Origin: Curtobacterium sp. Leaf183
GTDB lineage: Bacteria; Actinomycetota; Actinomycetes; Actinomycetales; Microbacteriaceae
DNA: 33,572 nucleotides
Direction of reading: 5' to 3'
Assembly (NCBI RefSeq): GCF_001424385.1
Contig: NZ_LMPO01000009.1
Location: 482,047 to 515,618, forward strand
The notes below the pieces were generated by a model. It was not told where the DNA came from and ran no database searches. It saw only the letters and a list, made by a program, of their open reading frames with translations. Of this stretch, positions 6,039 to 14,664 are shown in pieces. Every line of letters starts with the position of its first letter. Positions within the stretch are counted from its first letter, which is position 1. A program made the translations under genes and the position numbers.

Positions 6039-6446
6039 ATGGTCAGCGCCGTGCAGCTCATCCGTTCGTCCTCGCTCAGCTCGGTCGCCGAGTACGCGTA
6101 CGCCGCCACGGCACCGGCCGCGGCGCGACGCGTGTTCCTGGCGGGGTCGTGCCCGCTCGACGCCGACGGACGCACGGTCGCCGTCGGCGACCACGCGGGA
6201 CAGGCGGCCGCATGCGTGGCGAACCTGCGGCAGGCGCTCGCCGACGCCGGTGCCACGCTCGACGACGTCGTCTCGACGCGGGTCCTGGTGGCGTCGACAC
6301 GGCAGGCCGACCTGGTCGCAGCATGGGAGGTCGTGCGGGATACCTTCGGCGAGCACGACGTGCCGAGCACCCTGATGGGCGTCACCGTCCTGGGGTACGA
6401 CGACCAGCTCGTCGAGATCGAGGCAGTCGCCGCCGTGCTCGACTGA
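6039..6446 (+). CDS. RidA family (YjgF/UK114) protein
   Basis: A 135-residue RidA/YjgF-fold protein. The recognisable parts are R-V-F-L-A-G-S-C-P-L-D-A-D-G, the helix Q-A-A-A-C-V-A-N-L-R-Q-A-L-A-D-A-G-A, L-D-D-V-V-S-T-R-V-L-V-A, and the C-terminal V-L-G-Y-D-D-Q-L-V-E-I-E-A-V-A. The Arg in the S-T-R-V turn is where RidA proteins bind the carboxylate of the imine substrate; members hydrolyse reactive enamines/imines from amino-acid metabolism. ATG 6039 has AGGA 8 nt upstream. An in-frame ATG at 6030 and GTG at 6051 are alternatives. It belongs to a divergent RidA subfamily, so its substrate is uncertain. Confidence 0.85.
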   Translation: MVSAVQLIRSSSLSSVAEYAYAATAPAAARRVFLAGSCPLDADGRTVAVGDHAGQAAACVANLRQALADAGATLDDVVSTRVLVASTRQADLVAAWEVVRDTFGEHDVPSTLMGVTVLGYDDQLVEIEAVAAVLD

Positions 6447-6513
6447 CGCGGTCAGCCCGCGCGCTCCCCCAGCCGCCTGAGGGCGCCTCGCATGCTCGGG
6501 CGTGCCCACGTCC

Positions 6514-6555
6514 GGACGGGAGGCCCGCGGCCGGGCCGCAACGAGCCTCCTGTCC
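6514..6555. terminator. Hairpin between RidA and SDR genes
   Basis: Arms 6514-6524 and 6545-6555 pair over 11 bp with one G-T; the 20-nt loop is itself GC-rich and can fold. It lies between convergent stops at 6446 and 6557, so it probably terminates in both directions. Confidence 0.5.
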
Positions 6556-6556
6556 G

Positions 6557-7516
6557 TCAGCGACGCGGTCGCAGGACGACGGTCGCCACCGCGGCCGCGG
6601 CGCCGAGCCACAGCAGGGGGCGCGTGACGCGCCGTCGCTTCGCGACCCAGCCACCGTCGGTGGCGTTGCCCGCGTCGGCGGGTTCGAACAGGTTGCCGTC
6701 CGTCGGTGCCTGCCTGCCGCGCAGGGCGAAGAGCTCCACCATCGGCTTCGTGATCTTGTGGAACAGCCCGGGGAACACGTACTGCAGCGGCACGAGCGAC
6801 GCCTGGACGCGACCGACGAACCGGTAGCGCTTCGGGTGCAGCGCCGCCGTGACGACCGCCTTGCCCGCGCGCTCGACGGACACCGTGGGCGGCAGTGGGT
6901 GCGACGCCTTGTCGGTGTAGTTCGCGCCGTTCTGGTAGATCGGTGTGTCGATCGTCGAGGGCATCAGCGTGGTGAAGTGGATGCCGGTGTGCGCGAACTC
7001 GTCGCCGAGCACGTCGACCAGCCCGAGTGCGGCGTGCTTGCTCGTGACGTAGGCGGACTGGTACGGCGCCGACAGCAGCGACTGGATGCTGCCGACCAGC
7101 ACGTAGGTGCCGCGGCCACGCTGCCGCCAGTGCGGCAACAGGTGGGTGATCGCGTAGAGGTGACCGTAGAGGTTCGTGTCGACGACGCGCTTGAACGAGT
7201 CGGTCGGGGTCTGCTCGAACAGGCCGTAGATGAACAGGGCAGCGTTGCCGACGAACACGTCGATGTGGCCGAAGCGCGTCGTGACGGTGCTGATCAGGTC
7301 CTTGACCTGGCGCTCGTCTCCGACGTCGGTGGGGATCGCGACGGCCTCGGCGCCGAGCCGGCGGCACTCCTCGGCGGCGGCTTCCAGACTGTCGTGGCTG
7401 CGGGCGGCGAGCACCACTGTCGCACCACGGCGGGCGAACTCGTGCGCGGCGGCGCGGCCGATGCCGCTCGACGCACCGGTGATGACGACGACCTGGCCTC
7501 GGAAGCGTTGTGACAT
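6557..7516 (-). CDS. SDR family oxidoreductase with C-terminal membrane tail
   Basis: A 319-residue classical-type short-chain dehydrogenase. It has the NAD(P)-binding TGASSGIG at 13-20, D64, N91-A-A, catalytic S143, and Y156-x-x-x-K160. After the Rossmann domain there is an extra region, and a hydrophobic segment P-L-L-W-L-G-A-A-A-A-V-A-T-V-V-L at the very C-terminus looks like a membrane anchor, so it is probably bound to the inner face of the membrane. The C-terminal extension past 250 is typical of a subgroup acting on lipophilic substrates; the substrate is not deducible. AGGAGG lies only 1 nt before ATG 7516, unusually close, but no better start precedes the TG-box. Confidence 0.88.
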   Translation of the reverse strand: MSQRFRGQVVVITGASSGIGRAAAHEFARRGATVVLAARSHDSLEAAAEECRRLGAEAVAIPTDVGDERQVKDLISTVTTRFGHIDVFVGNAALFIYGLFEQTPTDSFKRVVDTNLYGHLYAITHLLPHWRQRGRGTYVLVGSIQSLLSAPYQSAYVTSKHAALGLVDVLGDEFAHTGIHFTTLMPSTIDTPIYQNGANYTDKASHPLPPTVSVERAGKAVVTAALHPKRYRFVGRVQASLVPLQYVFPGLFHKITKPMVELFALRGRQAPTDGNLFEPADAGNATDGGWVAKRRRVTRPLLWLGAAAAVATVVLRPRR

Positions 7517-7582
7517 GCCTCCTCGGTACGCGGGATGCGCTGACCGCGCGCACAGTCCGGAACCGCGTGGGACGATGGCGAC

Positions 7583-7867
7583 ATGACCGAGCGCGAGGGC
7601 ACGAGCGACGGGCTGTCGCTCGCCGAAGCGACGGCGATCGCCGAGCATGCCCGCGAAGGCCGGCTCGAACTCGACGACCCGGAGATCCGCCGGCTGGTGG
7701 GTGAGGCGAATCGCATCCTCGTCCGCACGCAGATGTGGGGCGAGACCCCGCCGACACCGCGACGCCGGTGGAAGCGTCGGATGCTCGCGATCGGGGCGGC
7801 GGGCATCGTCCTGGTCTGGGTGATCGGTCTGCTCGGGCCGCTGTTGCTGAAGATCGCGAGCGAGTAG
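7583..7867 (+). CDS. Small single-pass membrane protein
   Basis: A 94-residue protein I do not recognise as a named family. Residues 1-60 are charged and helical (S-L-A-E-A-T-A-I-A-E-H-A-R-E-G-R). A basic stretch RRRWKRR is followed by one membrane span, A-I-G-A-A-G-I-V-L-V-W-V-I-G-L-L-G-P-L-L-L, ending in K-I-A-S-E. The positive residues before the span predict a cytoplasmic N-terminus. It is divergent from the SDR gene with 66 bp between the starts and convergent with the ROK gene. The codon pattern and clean N-terminus support it being real. Confidence 0.65.
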   Translation: MTEREGTSDGLSLAEATAIAEHAREGRLELDDPEIRRLVGEANRILVRTQMWGETPPTPRRRWKRRMLAIGAAGIVLVWVIGLLGPLLLKIASE

Positions 7868-7882
7868 CGGGGACCCCCGGTC

Positions 7883-9100
7883 CTACCAGGGGTGGGCGAT
7901 GTCACGGGCGCGGGGCGAGCCTCCTGGCCGGACGGAGCGCAGCGCGACCGTCCGACCGGCTCCGGCCGCAGGCCGTGACGGTTCCGGCGTGGCGACGAGG
8001 ACCGCACACGCGGCCCCGCGGGCGACCACGTTCTCGCCGAGCGCCGTCGCGTCGACCCTCGGCAGGAGGCTCGGGTCGAGTCGGTCAGCGAGTCGCGCGC
8101 GGAGCGCGTCGAGGAGCAGCGGCCCGGCCGCACGTGCAGCGCTCCCGCCGACGACGATCCTCGGCAGGTCGAGCAGCTCGACCACGTGGACCAAGGCCGA
8201 ACCCAGGGCGGTACCGGCCTCGGTGATGAGCGGGGCCGCGCCGGGCTCGCGGCAGAGGTCGTCGAACGCGGAACGGACGGCAGCGGGGTCGTCGAGCGGG
8301 ATCCGCGGCGGGAGGAGCCCCGCGTCGATGCCGCGTCGGACCTGCTGAAGCGGTTGGCAGGCCTCCCACAGGGCGGTCCACCCGCCGTGCGCGTACACCG
8401 GCATCCCGCCGAACTCTCCCGCGTTGCCGGTGCTGCCGCGGACGACCTCGCCTCCGACGACGATCCCGGCGCCGACGCCGTGCCCGAGGTAGACGGCGAC
8501 CAGGTCGGTGACGGTGGCGGCGGTCCACCACTCGGCGAGCGCACTGGCGACGACGTCCTTCTCGACGTGCACGGCGAGTCCGGTGCGGCGGGCGAGTTCG
8601 GCGGCGAGCGGGTAGCCGGACCAGGCGGCGAGCTGGGCGGGTGCGCCGAGGGTGGCGCCGTCCCGTTCGATGGGGCCCGGCGCGGCGACGCCGATGCCTA
8701 CTACCCTGTCGGGGTCGACGTGGGAGCGGGTGACGACGTCGTCGATCGCCTGGGCCATGGCGTCGAGCGTGGTCGCCGGGTCTGCCACGTCGGCGGCGCC
8801 GAGCTGGTGCTCGGCGACCAGGCCGCCGCCGAGGTCGAGCAGCACGACGGCGACGTGCGCGGGGTCGAGGTGGACACCGACGGCGAAGCGGCCGTCGCGC
8901 GCGAGCGTGAGGCGTCGGTCGACGTCGCGCACCAGTCCGTCCGACTCCAGGCGGGCGGTGATGTTCGACACGGTCTGGGCGGTGAGGCCGGTGCGGTCAC
9001 GGATGTCCGTGCGGGTGACGGGTCCGCTGCGTCGGACGAGGTCGAGGACGACGGCGCGGTTGTGCGCTCCGACGTGCGTGTGGTTCTGCCCTGCAGACAT
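7883..9100 (-). CDS. ROK-family transcriptional repressor
   Basis: A 405-residue ROK repressor. Residues about 10-60 are a winged helix (V-T-R-T-D-I-R-D-R-T-G-L-T-A-Q-T-V-S-N). A sugar-kinase-like fold follows, with V-G-I-G-V-A-A-P-G-P near 140 and Y-L-G-H-G-V-G-A-G-I-V-V-G-G-E near 205. The family's Cys-rich zinc motif (CxCGxxGCxE) that normally follows the G-N-A-G-E-F-G segment is absent; the region reads G-G-M-P-V-Y-A-H-G-G-W. It is divergent from the mannoside operon and very likely represses it, with the sugar or a derivative as inducer. GAGGA lies 8 nt before ATG 9100. Confidence 0.88.
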   Translation of the reverse strand: MSAGQNHTHVGAHNRAVVLDLVRRSGPVTRTDIRDRTGLTAQTVSNITARLESDGLVRDVDRRLTLARDGRFAVGVHLDPAHVAVVLLDLGGGLVAEHQLGAADVADPATTLDAMAQAIDDVVTRSHVDPDRVVGIGVAAPGPIERDGATLGAPAQLAAWSGYPLAAELARRTGLAVHVEKDVVASALAEWWTAATVTDLVAVYLGHGVGAGIVVGGEVVRGSTGNAGEFGGMPVYAHGGWTALWEACQPLQQVRRGIDAGLLPPRIPLDDPAAVRSAFDDLCREPGAAPLITEAGTALGSALVHVVELLDLPRIVVGGSAARAAGPLLLDALRARLADRLDPSLLPRVDATALGENVVARGAACAVLVATPEPSRPAAGAGRTVALRSVRPGGSPRARDIAHPW

Positions 9101-9141
9101 TCCGGCGTCCTCGTGGTTGACGGGTGGTGGTCGTGGTCCTT

Positions 9142-9182
9142 AGCATCACTGTCCAAGCGGATTTGTCAATCAATTGGATTGA
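9142..9182 (-). promoter_or_regulatory. ROK promoter with overlapping palindromic operator
   Basis: A consensus minus-strand -35 TTGACA (9169 to 9164) is followed after 16 bp by GATGCT (9147 to 9142). The -35 box overlaps the inverted repeat TCAATC (9166-9171) / GATTGA (9177-9182), spaced by 5 bp. The AT-rich patch stands out from its GC-rich surroundings. A bound repressor would block the ROK promoter and probably the divergent transporter promoter; this assignment is inference. Confidence 0.6.
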
Positions 9183-9277
9183 ATCGTCCTGGGGTTCGAC
9201 CGTCCGCCAGCGGCCACACCGACGTGGCGGCGCCCGTGGTTCCACCGGCGTGGACACGGAGACCCGAAGGGACGCCC

Positions 9278-10267
9278 GTGACGACGACCGCTCGCCCGGC
9301 CACCGCAGTGCGACCCGCGACCTCGACCGAACGCAGGAGTCGACGCGCGGCGAAGAAGCACCCCTGGACCCCCGCCGAGAAGCGACGCCTGCGTGTGGGC
9401 ATCGCGTTCATCTCCCCGTGGATCGTCGGCGTGCTCGTGTTCATCGCTTACCCGCTCGTGTACTCGTTCGTGATCAGCCTGACGCGGTACTCGGGCATGA
9501 ACGCGGCGACGTTCGTCGGGTTCGGCAACTACGTCGCGGCGTTCATCGACCCGCTCGTGCACACGGCGGTCGAGAACACGCTGTTCTACGCGGTGATCGC
9601 CGTCCCCGTCGGGATCGTGGTCGCCATCGTGATTGCCCTGGCGATGAACCAGGACGTCAAGGAGATCAGCTGGTACCGGACGGCGCTGTACATCCCGTCG
9701 CTCATCCCGACCTTCGCGCTGGCGTTCATCTTCGTGGTGCTCGTCAACCCGCAGACCGGCATCGTGAACCAGGTGCTCAAGCTCGTCGGGGTGCCGGCGA
9801 CCAACCTGCTCGGTGACCCGACGACGGCGAAGCTCGTCATCGTCGCGCTGGCGCAGATGGGTGCCGGCAACGCGGCGCTGGTGTTCCTGGCGGGCATGCG
9901 GGGCATCCCGAAGACCCTGTACGAGGCAGCGCGGGTGGACGGTGCGGGTCCGGTGCGCCAGTTCTTCGCGCTGACCCTGCCGCTCATCTCCCCCGCGATC
10001 CTGTTCAACCTGATCACCGGGATCAGCAACGGCCTGCAGGTCTTCACCGAGGCGTACGTGATCTCGTCCGGGACCGGTGGGTTGGGGTCGCCGGACAACG
10101 GGACGTTGTTCTACATGCTCTACCTCTACAAGAACGCCTTCAGCTACGCGCAGCTCGGGTTCGCCAGCGCGATGGCGGTGCTGCTGTTCCTGGCCGGGAT
10201 GGTCCTGTCGGGACTCGTCTACTGGCTGTCCAGGCGGTTCGTGAACTACGACGTGAGCGGGGAGTAG
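9278..10267 (+). CDS. ABC sugar transporter permease (MalF-like)
   Basis: A 329-residue inner-membrane permease of the MalF/UgpA type. A basic, Thr/Ala/Arg-rich N-terminal tail precedes six predicted membrane segments starting at I-A-F-I-S-P-W-I-V-G-V-L. The EAA loop that contacts the ATPase is E-A-A-R-V-D-G-A-G-P-V-R-Q-F-F-A-L-T-L-P-L. I chose GTG 9278, with AAGGGA 5 nt upstream; a longer frame exists but runs through the ROK promoter. It stops 3 nt before the second permease and is the first gene of the mannoside operon. No ATPase gene is present, so a shared one must be used. Confidence 0.92.
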   Translation: MTTTARPATAVRPATSTERRSRRAAKKHPWTPAEKRRLRVGIAFISPWIVGVLVFIAYPLVYSFVISLTRYSGMNAATFVGFGNYVAAFIDPLVHTAVENTLFYAVIAVPVGIVVAIVIALAMNQDVKEISWYRTALYIPSLIPTFALAFIFVVLVNPQTGIVNQVLKLVGVPATNLLGDPTTAKLVIVALAQMGAGNAALVFLAGMRGIPKTLYEAARVDGAGPVRQFFALTLPLISPAILFNLITGISNGLQVFTEAYVISSGTGGLGSPDNGTLFYMLYLYKNAFSYAQLGFASAMAVLLFLAGMVLSGLVYWLSRRFVNYDVSGE

Positions 10268-10270
10268 ACG

Positions 10271-11206
10271 ATGACGCTGCAGAAGGACGACCAGACGGTC
10301 ACCTCGTCCCTCGAGACGGTGCGTCCGAAGGACCGCCGGAACGCCGGAACTGACCGGTCGCGCAACGCCGACGGTTCGGTCCGCTCGGTGTGGTCGTCGA
10401 TCGGCGCCCGCGTGGTGCTCATCGCGATGAGCCTGCTGTTCCTGGTCCCCATCTACTGGATGGTCATCTCCGCACTGAAGAGCAACACCGAGCTCGGCGC
10501 GTTCCCCCCGACCTGGTTCCCGCAGTGGCTGGACTGGTCGAACTTCGGGGACGCGGTCAACGCGATGCCGTTCTTCACGTTCTTCCGGAACACGCTGGTC
10601 ATCACGGTGCTGGTGACGGTGTTCTCGATGGCGTCGAACATGGTGATCGCGTACGGCTTCGCGTGCATCGAGTGGCGCGGGCGGGACAAGATGTTCTACG
10701 TCGTGCTGGCGACGCTGTTCATCCCGTTCCCGGTGACGCTCATCCCGATGTTCGACCTGTACGCCCGGCTCGGGTGGATCAACACGTTCCTGCCGCTGGT
10801 GGTGCCGAGCCTGTTCGGGTCCGCGTTCTACGTGTTCCTGCTCCGGCAGTTCCTGCTGCAGATCCCGAAGGACCTGCTCGACGCCGCGCGCATGGACGGC
10901 GCGTCGGAGTGGCGCATCCTGTGGCGGATCGTCTTCCCGCAGGCCCAGGCCGCGCTGGTCACGGTCGGCATCTTCGCCGCGGTCGGTGCGTGGAACGACT
11001 TCCTCGGACCGCTGATCTACCTGCAGGACCAGAACGTGCAGACGCTGTCGATCGGGTTGCAGGTGTTCCGGCTCAACAACAGCGCCGACTTCCAGTTCAA
11101 CCAGCTGATGGCGGCGGCGATCCTGATCATCCTGCCGCTCGTGGTCCTGTTCTTCTTCTTCCAGCGGACCTTCCTCAAGGGGATCCAGATCGGGAGCTTC
11201 AAATGA
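10271..11206 (+). CDS. ABC sugar transporter permease (MalG-like)
   Basis: A 311-residue MalG/UgpE-type permease, partner of the preceding gene. It has a long polar N-terminus of about 45 residues, then six predicted spans. The EAA loop reads D-A-A-R-M-D-G-A-S-E-W-R-I-L-W-R-I-V-F-P. The C-terminus F-F-Q-R-T-F-L-K-G-I-Q-I-G-S-F-K is typical for this subgroup. Its stop overlaps the start of the binding protein gene by ATGA, showing translational coupling. Confidence 0.93.
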   Translation: MTLQKDDQTVTSSLETVRPKDRRNAGTDRSRNADGSVRSVWSSIGARVVLIAMSLLFLVPIYWMVISALKSNTELGAFPPTWFPQWLDWSNFGDAVNAMPFFTFFRNTLVITVLVTVFSMASNMVIAYGFACIEWRGRDKMFYVVLATLFIPFPVTLIPMFDLYARLGWINTFLPLVVPSLFGSAFYVFLLRQFLLQIPKDLLDAARMDGASEWRILWRIVFPQAQAALVTVGIFAAVGAWNDFLGPLIYLQDQNVQTLSIGLQVFRLNNSADFQFNQLMAAAILIILPLVVLFFFFQRTFLKGIQIGSFK

Positions 11207-12597
11207 CCGGCAGCGCCTTCGACCGCCGCACCTTCCTCCGCACGGCCGCCGCGACGGGTGGCGCCGGGGCACTCGCGTTCCTGGCGGCGTCCTGCGCGTC
11301 CGGCTCGGGTGCGCGGAGCAACCCGAACGCGGTGTCGCTCTGGGGCGTCACCGGTACCTTCGTGCCGTTCCAGACGAAGGTGATCAACCAGTTCAAGGCC
11401 CTGCACCCGGAGATCGACGTGCAGGTGAACCAGGTGCCCTCGCAGGGCACCGGCGACGCGACGAGCGTCATCACCGCGGTCCGGGGCGGGACGGCGCCGG
11501 ATCTGTGGCTGCTCGACCGGTTCAGCGCCGCCCAGTACGCCGCCATCGGGCTGATCGAGCCGATCGACGAGCTCATCGAGGAGTTCGAGGACGTGTCGAA
11601 GGAGGAGTTCCTGGCCGACTGGCTCGGGTTCACGGTCGGCGAGCTGACCTACCGGGGCAAGACCTACGGGCTCCCCCACGACACCGACGCCCGCGGCATG
11701 TTCGTGAACCGGAAGATGCTCCGGGACGTCGGGGTCGACCTGGACGAGTTCGACTGGCAGCAGAACGGTCCCGTCACGTTCGACCGGGTCGCCGAGGTGA
11801 GCGACAAGGTCACGAAGAAGTCGGGCGGCAGCTACACCCACATGGGACTGCTCCCCTGGTACGGCGAGGGGTGGCCGTTCACGTGGGGCCTCGGGCTCGG
11901 CGCGAGCTACTTCGACCAGGCGGACTCGCACATGACGATGGACTCGACCAGCGTCCGGAAGGTCTACGAGTTCTACGAGGACTGGGCGAAGCGGTACGGC
12001 TACCGCGACGCCGACACCTTCATCGCGACGTACGAGCCGACCGGCCACCCGCCGGGACAGATGGCGTTCCTGCAGGACCGGATGGCGTTCATGGTGAGCG
12101 TCCCGTCCACGATCCAGACGTTCGACAACTACGGCCCCAAGGACCTGGACTGGACCATGGCGTACCTGCCGACGCAGACCGCGGGCGCCGACAAGTACAC
12201 GTGGTCGGGCGGGTTCGCCCTGTGCCTGCCGAAGGGGTCGAAGAAGAACAAGGCGGTGTGGGAGCTGATGAAGTACTTCACCGGCAAGCGCGGCCAGGAG
12301 ACCTACATGGTCCCGGCCACCAGCGTCCCCTCGAACATCGCCGCACTCAAGGACCCGAAGGGCTCGGCGAAGTCGATCCGGTTCTTCGTCGAGTCGATGC
12401 CCGCGTCGACCTGCCGCCCGCCGTTGCCCGTGGGCGGCCAGTGGTGGGACTCGCTCGCCGACGCCCGGTCGAGCGTGCTGCTCGGCACCGCCACCCCGCA
12501 GCAGGCGGTCGACCGCGCCCAGGCCCGCGTCGACCCGATGATGCAGACGTACTCCCCGTTCACGCTCCCGAAGGACTACGACAAGGTCCGGATCTGA
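11203..12597 (+). CDS. Extracellular sugar-binding lipoprotein, Tat type
   Basis: A 464-residue substrate-binding protein of the MalE/UgpB cluster. The N-terminus carries a twin-arginine signal D-R-R-T-F-L-R (7-13), a hydrophobic stretch, and Cys31 in A-A-S-C as the likely lipid-attached residue. Tat export suggests folding before translocation. The mature part has W-G-V-T-G-T-F, P-D-L-W-L-L-D-R and G-L-P-H-D-T-D-A-R-G-M-F segments common to carbohydrate-binding proteins. It delivers the sugar to the two upstream permeases. The start overlaps the previous stop (ATGA). By context the ligand is probably a mannoside or mannose-containing oligosaccharide. Confidence 0.9.
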   Translation: MTGSAFDRRTFLRTAAATGGAGALAFLAASCASGSGARSNPNAVSLWGVTGTFVPFQTKVINQFKALHPEIDVQVNQVPSQGTGDATSVITAVRGGTAPDLWLLDRFSAAQYAAIGLIEPIDELIEEFEDVSKEEFLADWLGFTVGELTYRGKTYGLPHDTDARGMFVNRKMLRDVGVDLDEFDWQQNGPVTFDRVAEVSDKVTKKSGGSYTHMGLLPWYGEGWPFTWGLGLGASYFDQADSHMTMDSTSVRKVYEFYEDWAKRYGYRDADTFIATYEPTGHPPGQMAFLQDRMAFMVSVPSTIQTFDNYGPKDLDWTMAYLPTQTAGADKYTWSGGFALCLPKGSKKNKAVWELMKYFTGKRGQETYMVPATSVPSNIAALKDPKGSAKSIRFFVESMPASTCRPPLPVGGQWWDSLADARSSVLLGTATPQQAVDRAQARVDPMMQTYSPFTLPKDYDKVRI

Positions 12598-12604
12598 GGA
12601 ACCC

Positions 12605-13594
12605 ATGCCCACCATGACCACCACCCCGATCCGCGTCGCCGTCGTCGGCTTCTGGCACGTGCACGCCGGCGACTACGCACGACAGACCGTCGAGCACCCC
12701 GGCACCGAGCTCGTCGCGGTGTGGGACGACGACCAGGACCGCGGTCGCGCGGGCGCCGAGCAGTTCGGTGTCGAGTTCGTCGCCGACCTCGACGCGCTGC
12801 TCGCTCGCGACGACGTCGACGCGGTCACCATCACGACCTCGACCGACGTGCACCGCGACGTGATCACCCGCGCGGCCCGGGCCGGCAAGCACGTCTTCAC
12901 CGAGAAGCTCCTCGCCCCGACCGTCGACGAGTGCGAGGAGGTCATCGCCGCCTGCGACGCCGCCGGTGTCGCACTCGTCGTCTCGCTGCCCCGGCTGTAC
13001 CACGGGTACACCCGGGCGATCACCGACGAGATCGCGTCCGGCAGGCTCGGCCAGGTGAACCACGCCCGCGTCCGGCTCTCGCACGACGGTGCCGTCGTGC
13101 CGTGGCTGCCCGAGCGCTTCTTCGACCCGACGACCGCGATCGGCGGTGCGCTGACCGACCTCGGCTGCCACCCCGTCTACCTGACCCAGCTGTTCCTCGG
13201 CGCACGACCGGACACCGTCCAGGCCGTCTACCGCTCGGTCACCGGACACGCGGTCGAGGACCACGCCGTCGTCACCGTCGGCTACCCCTCCCAGGCCATC
13301 GGGGTGATCGAGGCCGGCTTCGTCGCCGGCACCCCGTTCACGATCGAGGTGGCCGGCACCGCGGGCTGGCTCTCGTACACCGACCAGGAGGCCCGGCTCA
13401 CCGCCGGTGGGTCCGCCTACGGCGACGAGCCGGTCACCATCGACGTCCCCGAGGACGCCCAGGACGCGTTCGGCCGGTGGGTGGACCACATCACCTCCGG
13501 CACGCGCGCTGACGACAACGTCGCCCGCGCCGTCGAGCTCACCCGGCTCGTCGTCGCGGCGAACGCGGCAGCCCGGGTACCGGCCACCGTCTGA
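12605..13594 (+). CDS. Gfo/Idh/MocA family oxidoreductase (first copy)
   Basis: A 329-residue NAD(P)-dependent oxidoreductase. The N-terminal Rossmann fold begins V-A-V-V-G-F-W-H-V-H, where the usual G-x-G-x-x-G is reduced to G-F-W-H-V-H-A-G. The conserved E-K-x-L segment is T-E-K-L-L-A-P-T near residue 100, and the catalytic-domain signature is D-L-G-C-H-P near 180. Such enzymes oxidise or epimerise sugar hydroxyls or act on inositols. GAGGA overlaps the preceding stop as ribosome site. A second, only distantly similar family member follows, suggesting sequential or paired steps on the imported sugar. Confidence 0.88.
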   Translation: MPTMTTTPIRVAVVGFWHVHAGDYARQTVEHPGTELVAVWDDDQDRGRAGAEQFGVEFVADLDALLARDDVDAVTITTSTDVHRDVITRAARAGKHVFTEKLLAPTVDECEEVIAACDAAGVALVVSLPRLYHGYTRAITDEIASGRLGQVNHARVRLSHDGAVVPWLPERFFDPTTAIGGALTDLGCHPVYLTQLFLGARPDTVQAVYRSVTGHAVEDHAVVTVGYPSQAIGVIEAGFVAGTPFTIEVAGTAGWLSYTDQEARLTAGGSAYGDEPVTIDVPEDAQDAFGRWVDHITSGTRADDNVARAVELTRLVVAANAAARVPATV

Positions 13595-13644
13595 GCCCGG
13601 ACACGCCCCACCACCACACACCACCAGCACCAACAGGAGTCACC

Positions 13645-14664
13645 ATGTCCACCGACCCCATCCGCGTCGGACTCATCGGCGGCGGCGGCATCGCCACCGT
13701 CCACATCGAGGGGTACGCCCAGCACGCGGACGTCATCCGCATCGCCGCCGTCGCGGACGCGTTCGCCGACACCGCCGCGGCCCGCGGCGCCGAGCTCGAC
13801 GTGCCGTTCTTCACCGACTACCGCGAGATGCTCGAGCGCGCCGACATCGACGCCGTCGACATCTGCCTGCCGCACCACCTGCACCGCGACGCGATCGTCG
13901 CAGCGGCACGGGCGGGCAAGCACGTGCTGTGTGAGAAGCCGCTCTGCCTGACACCGGACGAGGCCCGCGACGTGCAGGCCGCCGTCGCCGAGGCCGGCGT
14001 CACGCTGATGTGTGCGCACAACCAGCTGTTCATGCCGGCCGTCGCGAAGGCCAAGAAGCTCATCGACGGCGGCGTCCTCGGCACCGTGTACGAGGTCCGC
14101 ACGACCGACAGCTTCCGCAACGAGTTCGACCCGTCGAACATGGGCTGGCGCGCACACGCCTCGACCAGCGGTGGTGGCGAGCTCATCGACACCGGCTACC
14201 ACCCCAGCTACCTGATGATGCACCTCGCCGGCGGCGTCCCGGTGCAGGCCACCGCGATGCTCTCCACGCATCGTCTGACGTTCATGGAGGGCGAGGACTC
14301 CGCGCAGGCGCTGTTCCGCTTCGACAACGGCGCCGTCGGCCAGCTCGTCACCAGCTGGGCGTACGAGCCGGCCGTCGGCACGGAGCGCTTCAGCGTCGTC
14401 GGCGAGCTCGGGTCCCTCACCAGCGACGGCACGACCCTGCGGTGGGACCTGCTCGACGGCACGAGCGAGACCGTGACCTTCGAGGACGTCGACACGTTCG
14501 CGGCCGAGATCGGCGCGTTCGGGGCCTGCCTGCGCGACGGCACCCGACCGATCCACACCGAGCGCGAGGGCATCGCCGTGCTCGGCATGATCCTCGCCGC
14601 CTACGAGGGCGCCCGCAACGGCACCATCGCCTCGGTGCTGCAGGTCGACGCGGTCCGGGCATGA
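13645..14664 (+). CDS. Gfo/Idh/MocA family oxidoreductase (second copy)
   Basis: A 339-residue Gfo/Idh/MocA enzyme with a more canonical nucleotide loop, G-L-I-G-G-G-G-I-A (residues 9-17), the signature C-E-K-P-L-C-L-T near 95, and the substrate-domain segment G-G-G-E-L-I-D-T-G-Y-H-P. It follows a 50-nt A/C-rich gap containing AGGAG 6 nt before the ATG, so it has its own efficient ribosome site. Its stop overlaps the GH125 start (ATGA), tying its production to the glycosidase. The substrate is probably a product or precursor of the GH125 reaction, but this cannot be read from the sequence. Confidence 0.9.
   Translation: MSTDPIRVGLIGGGGIATVHIEGYAQHADVIRIAAVADAFADTAAARGAELDVPFFTDYREMLERADIDAVDICLPHHLHRDAIVAAARAGKHVLCEKPLCLTPDEARDVQAAVAEAGVTLMCAHNQLFMPAVAKAKKLIDGGVLGTVYEVRTTDSFRNEFDPSNMGWRAHASTSGGGELIDTGYHPSYLMMHLAGGVPVQATAMLSTHRLTFMEGEDSAQALFRFDNGAVGQLVTSWAYEPAVGTERFSVVGELGSLTSDGTTLRWDLLDGTSETVTFEDVDTFAAEIGAFGACLRDGTRPIHTEREGIAVLGMILAAYEGARNGTIASVLQVDAVRA

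Noticed and set aside
5270..7513. 747-codon plus-strand frame across DUF1684, RidA and SDR
   Set aside because: It is antisense to two clear genes and out of frame with the third; no recognisable domain.
9170..11272. 700-codon minus-strand frame over the two permease genes
   Set aside because: Antisense to two clear permeases; composition is dominated by Arg, Glu, His, Asp and Gln, a shadow of the coding strand.
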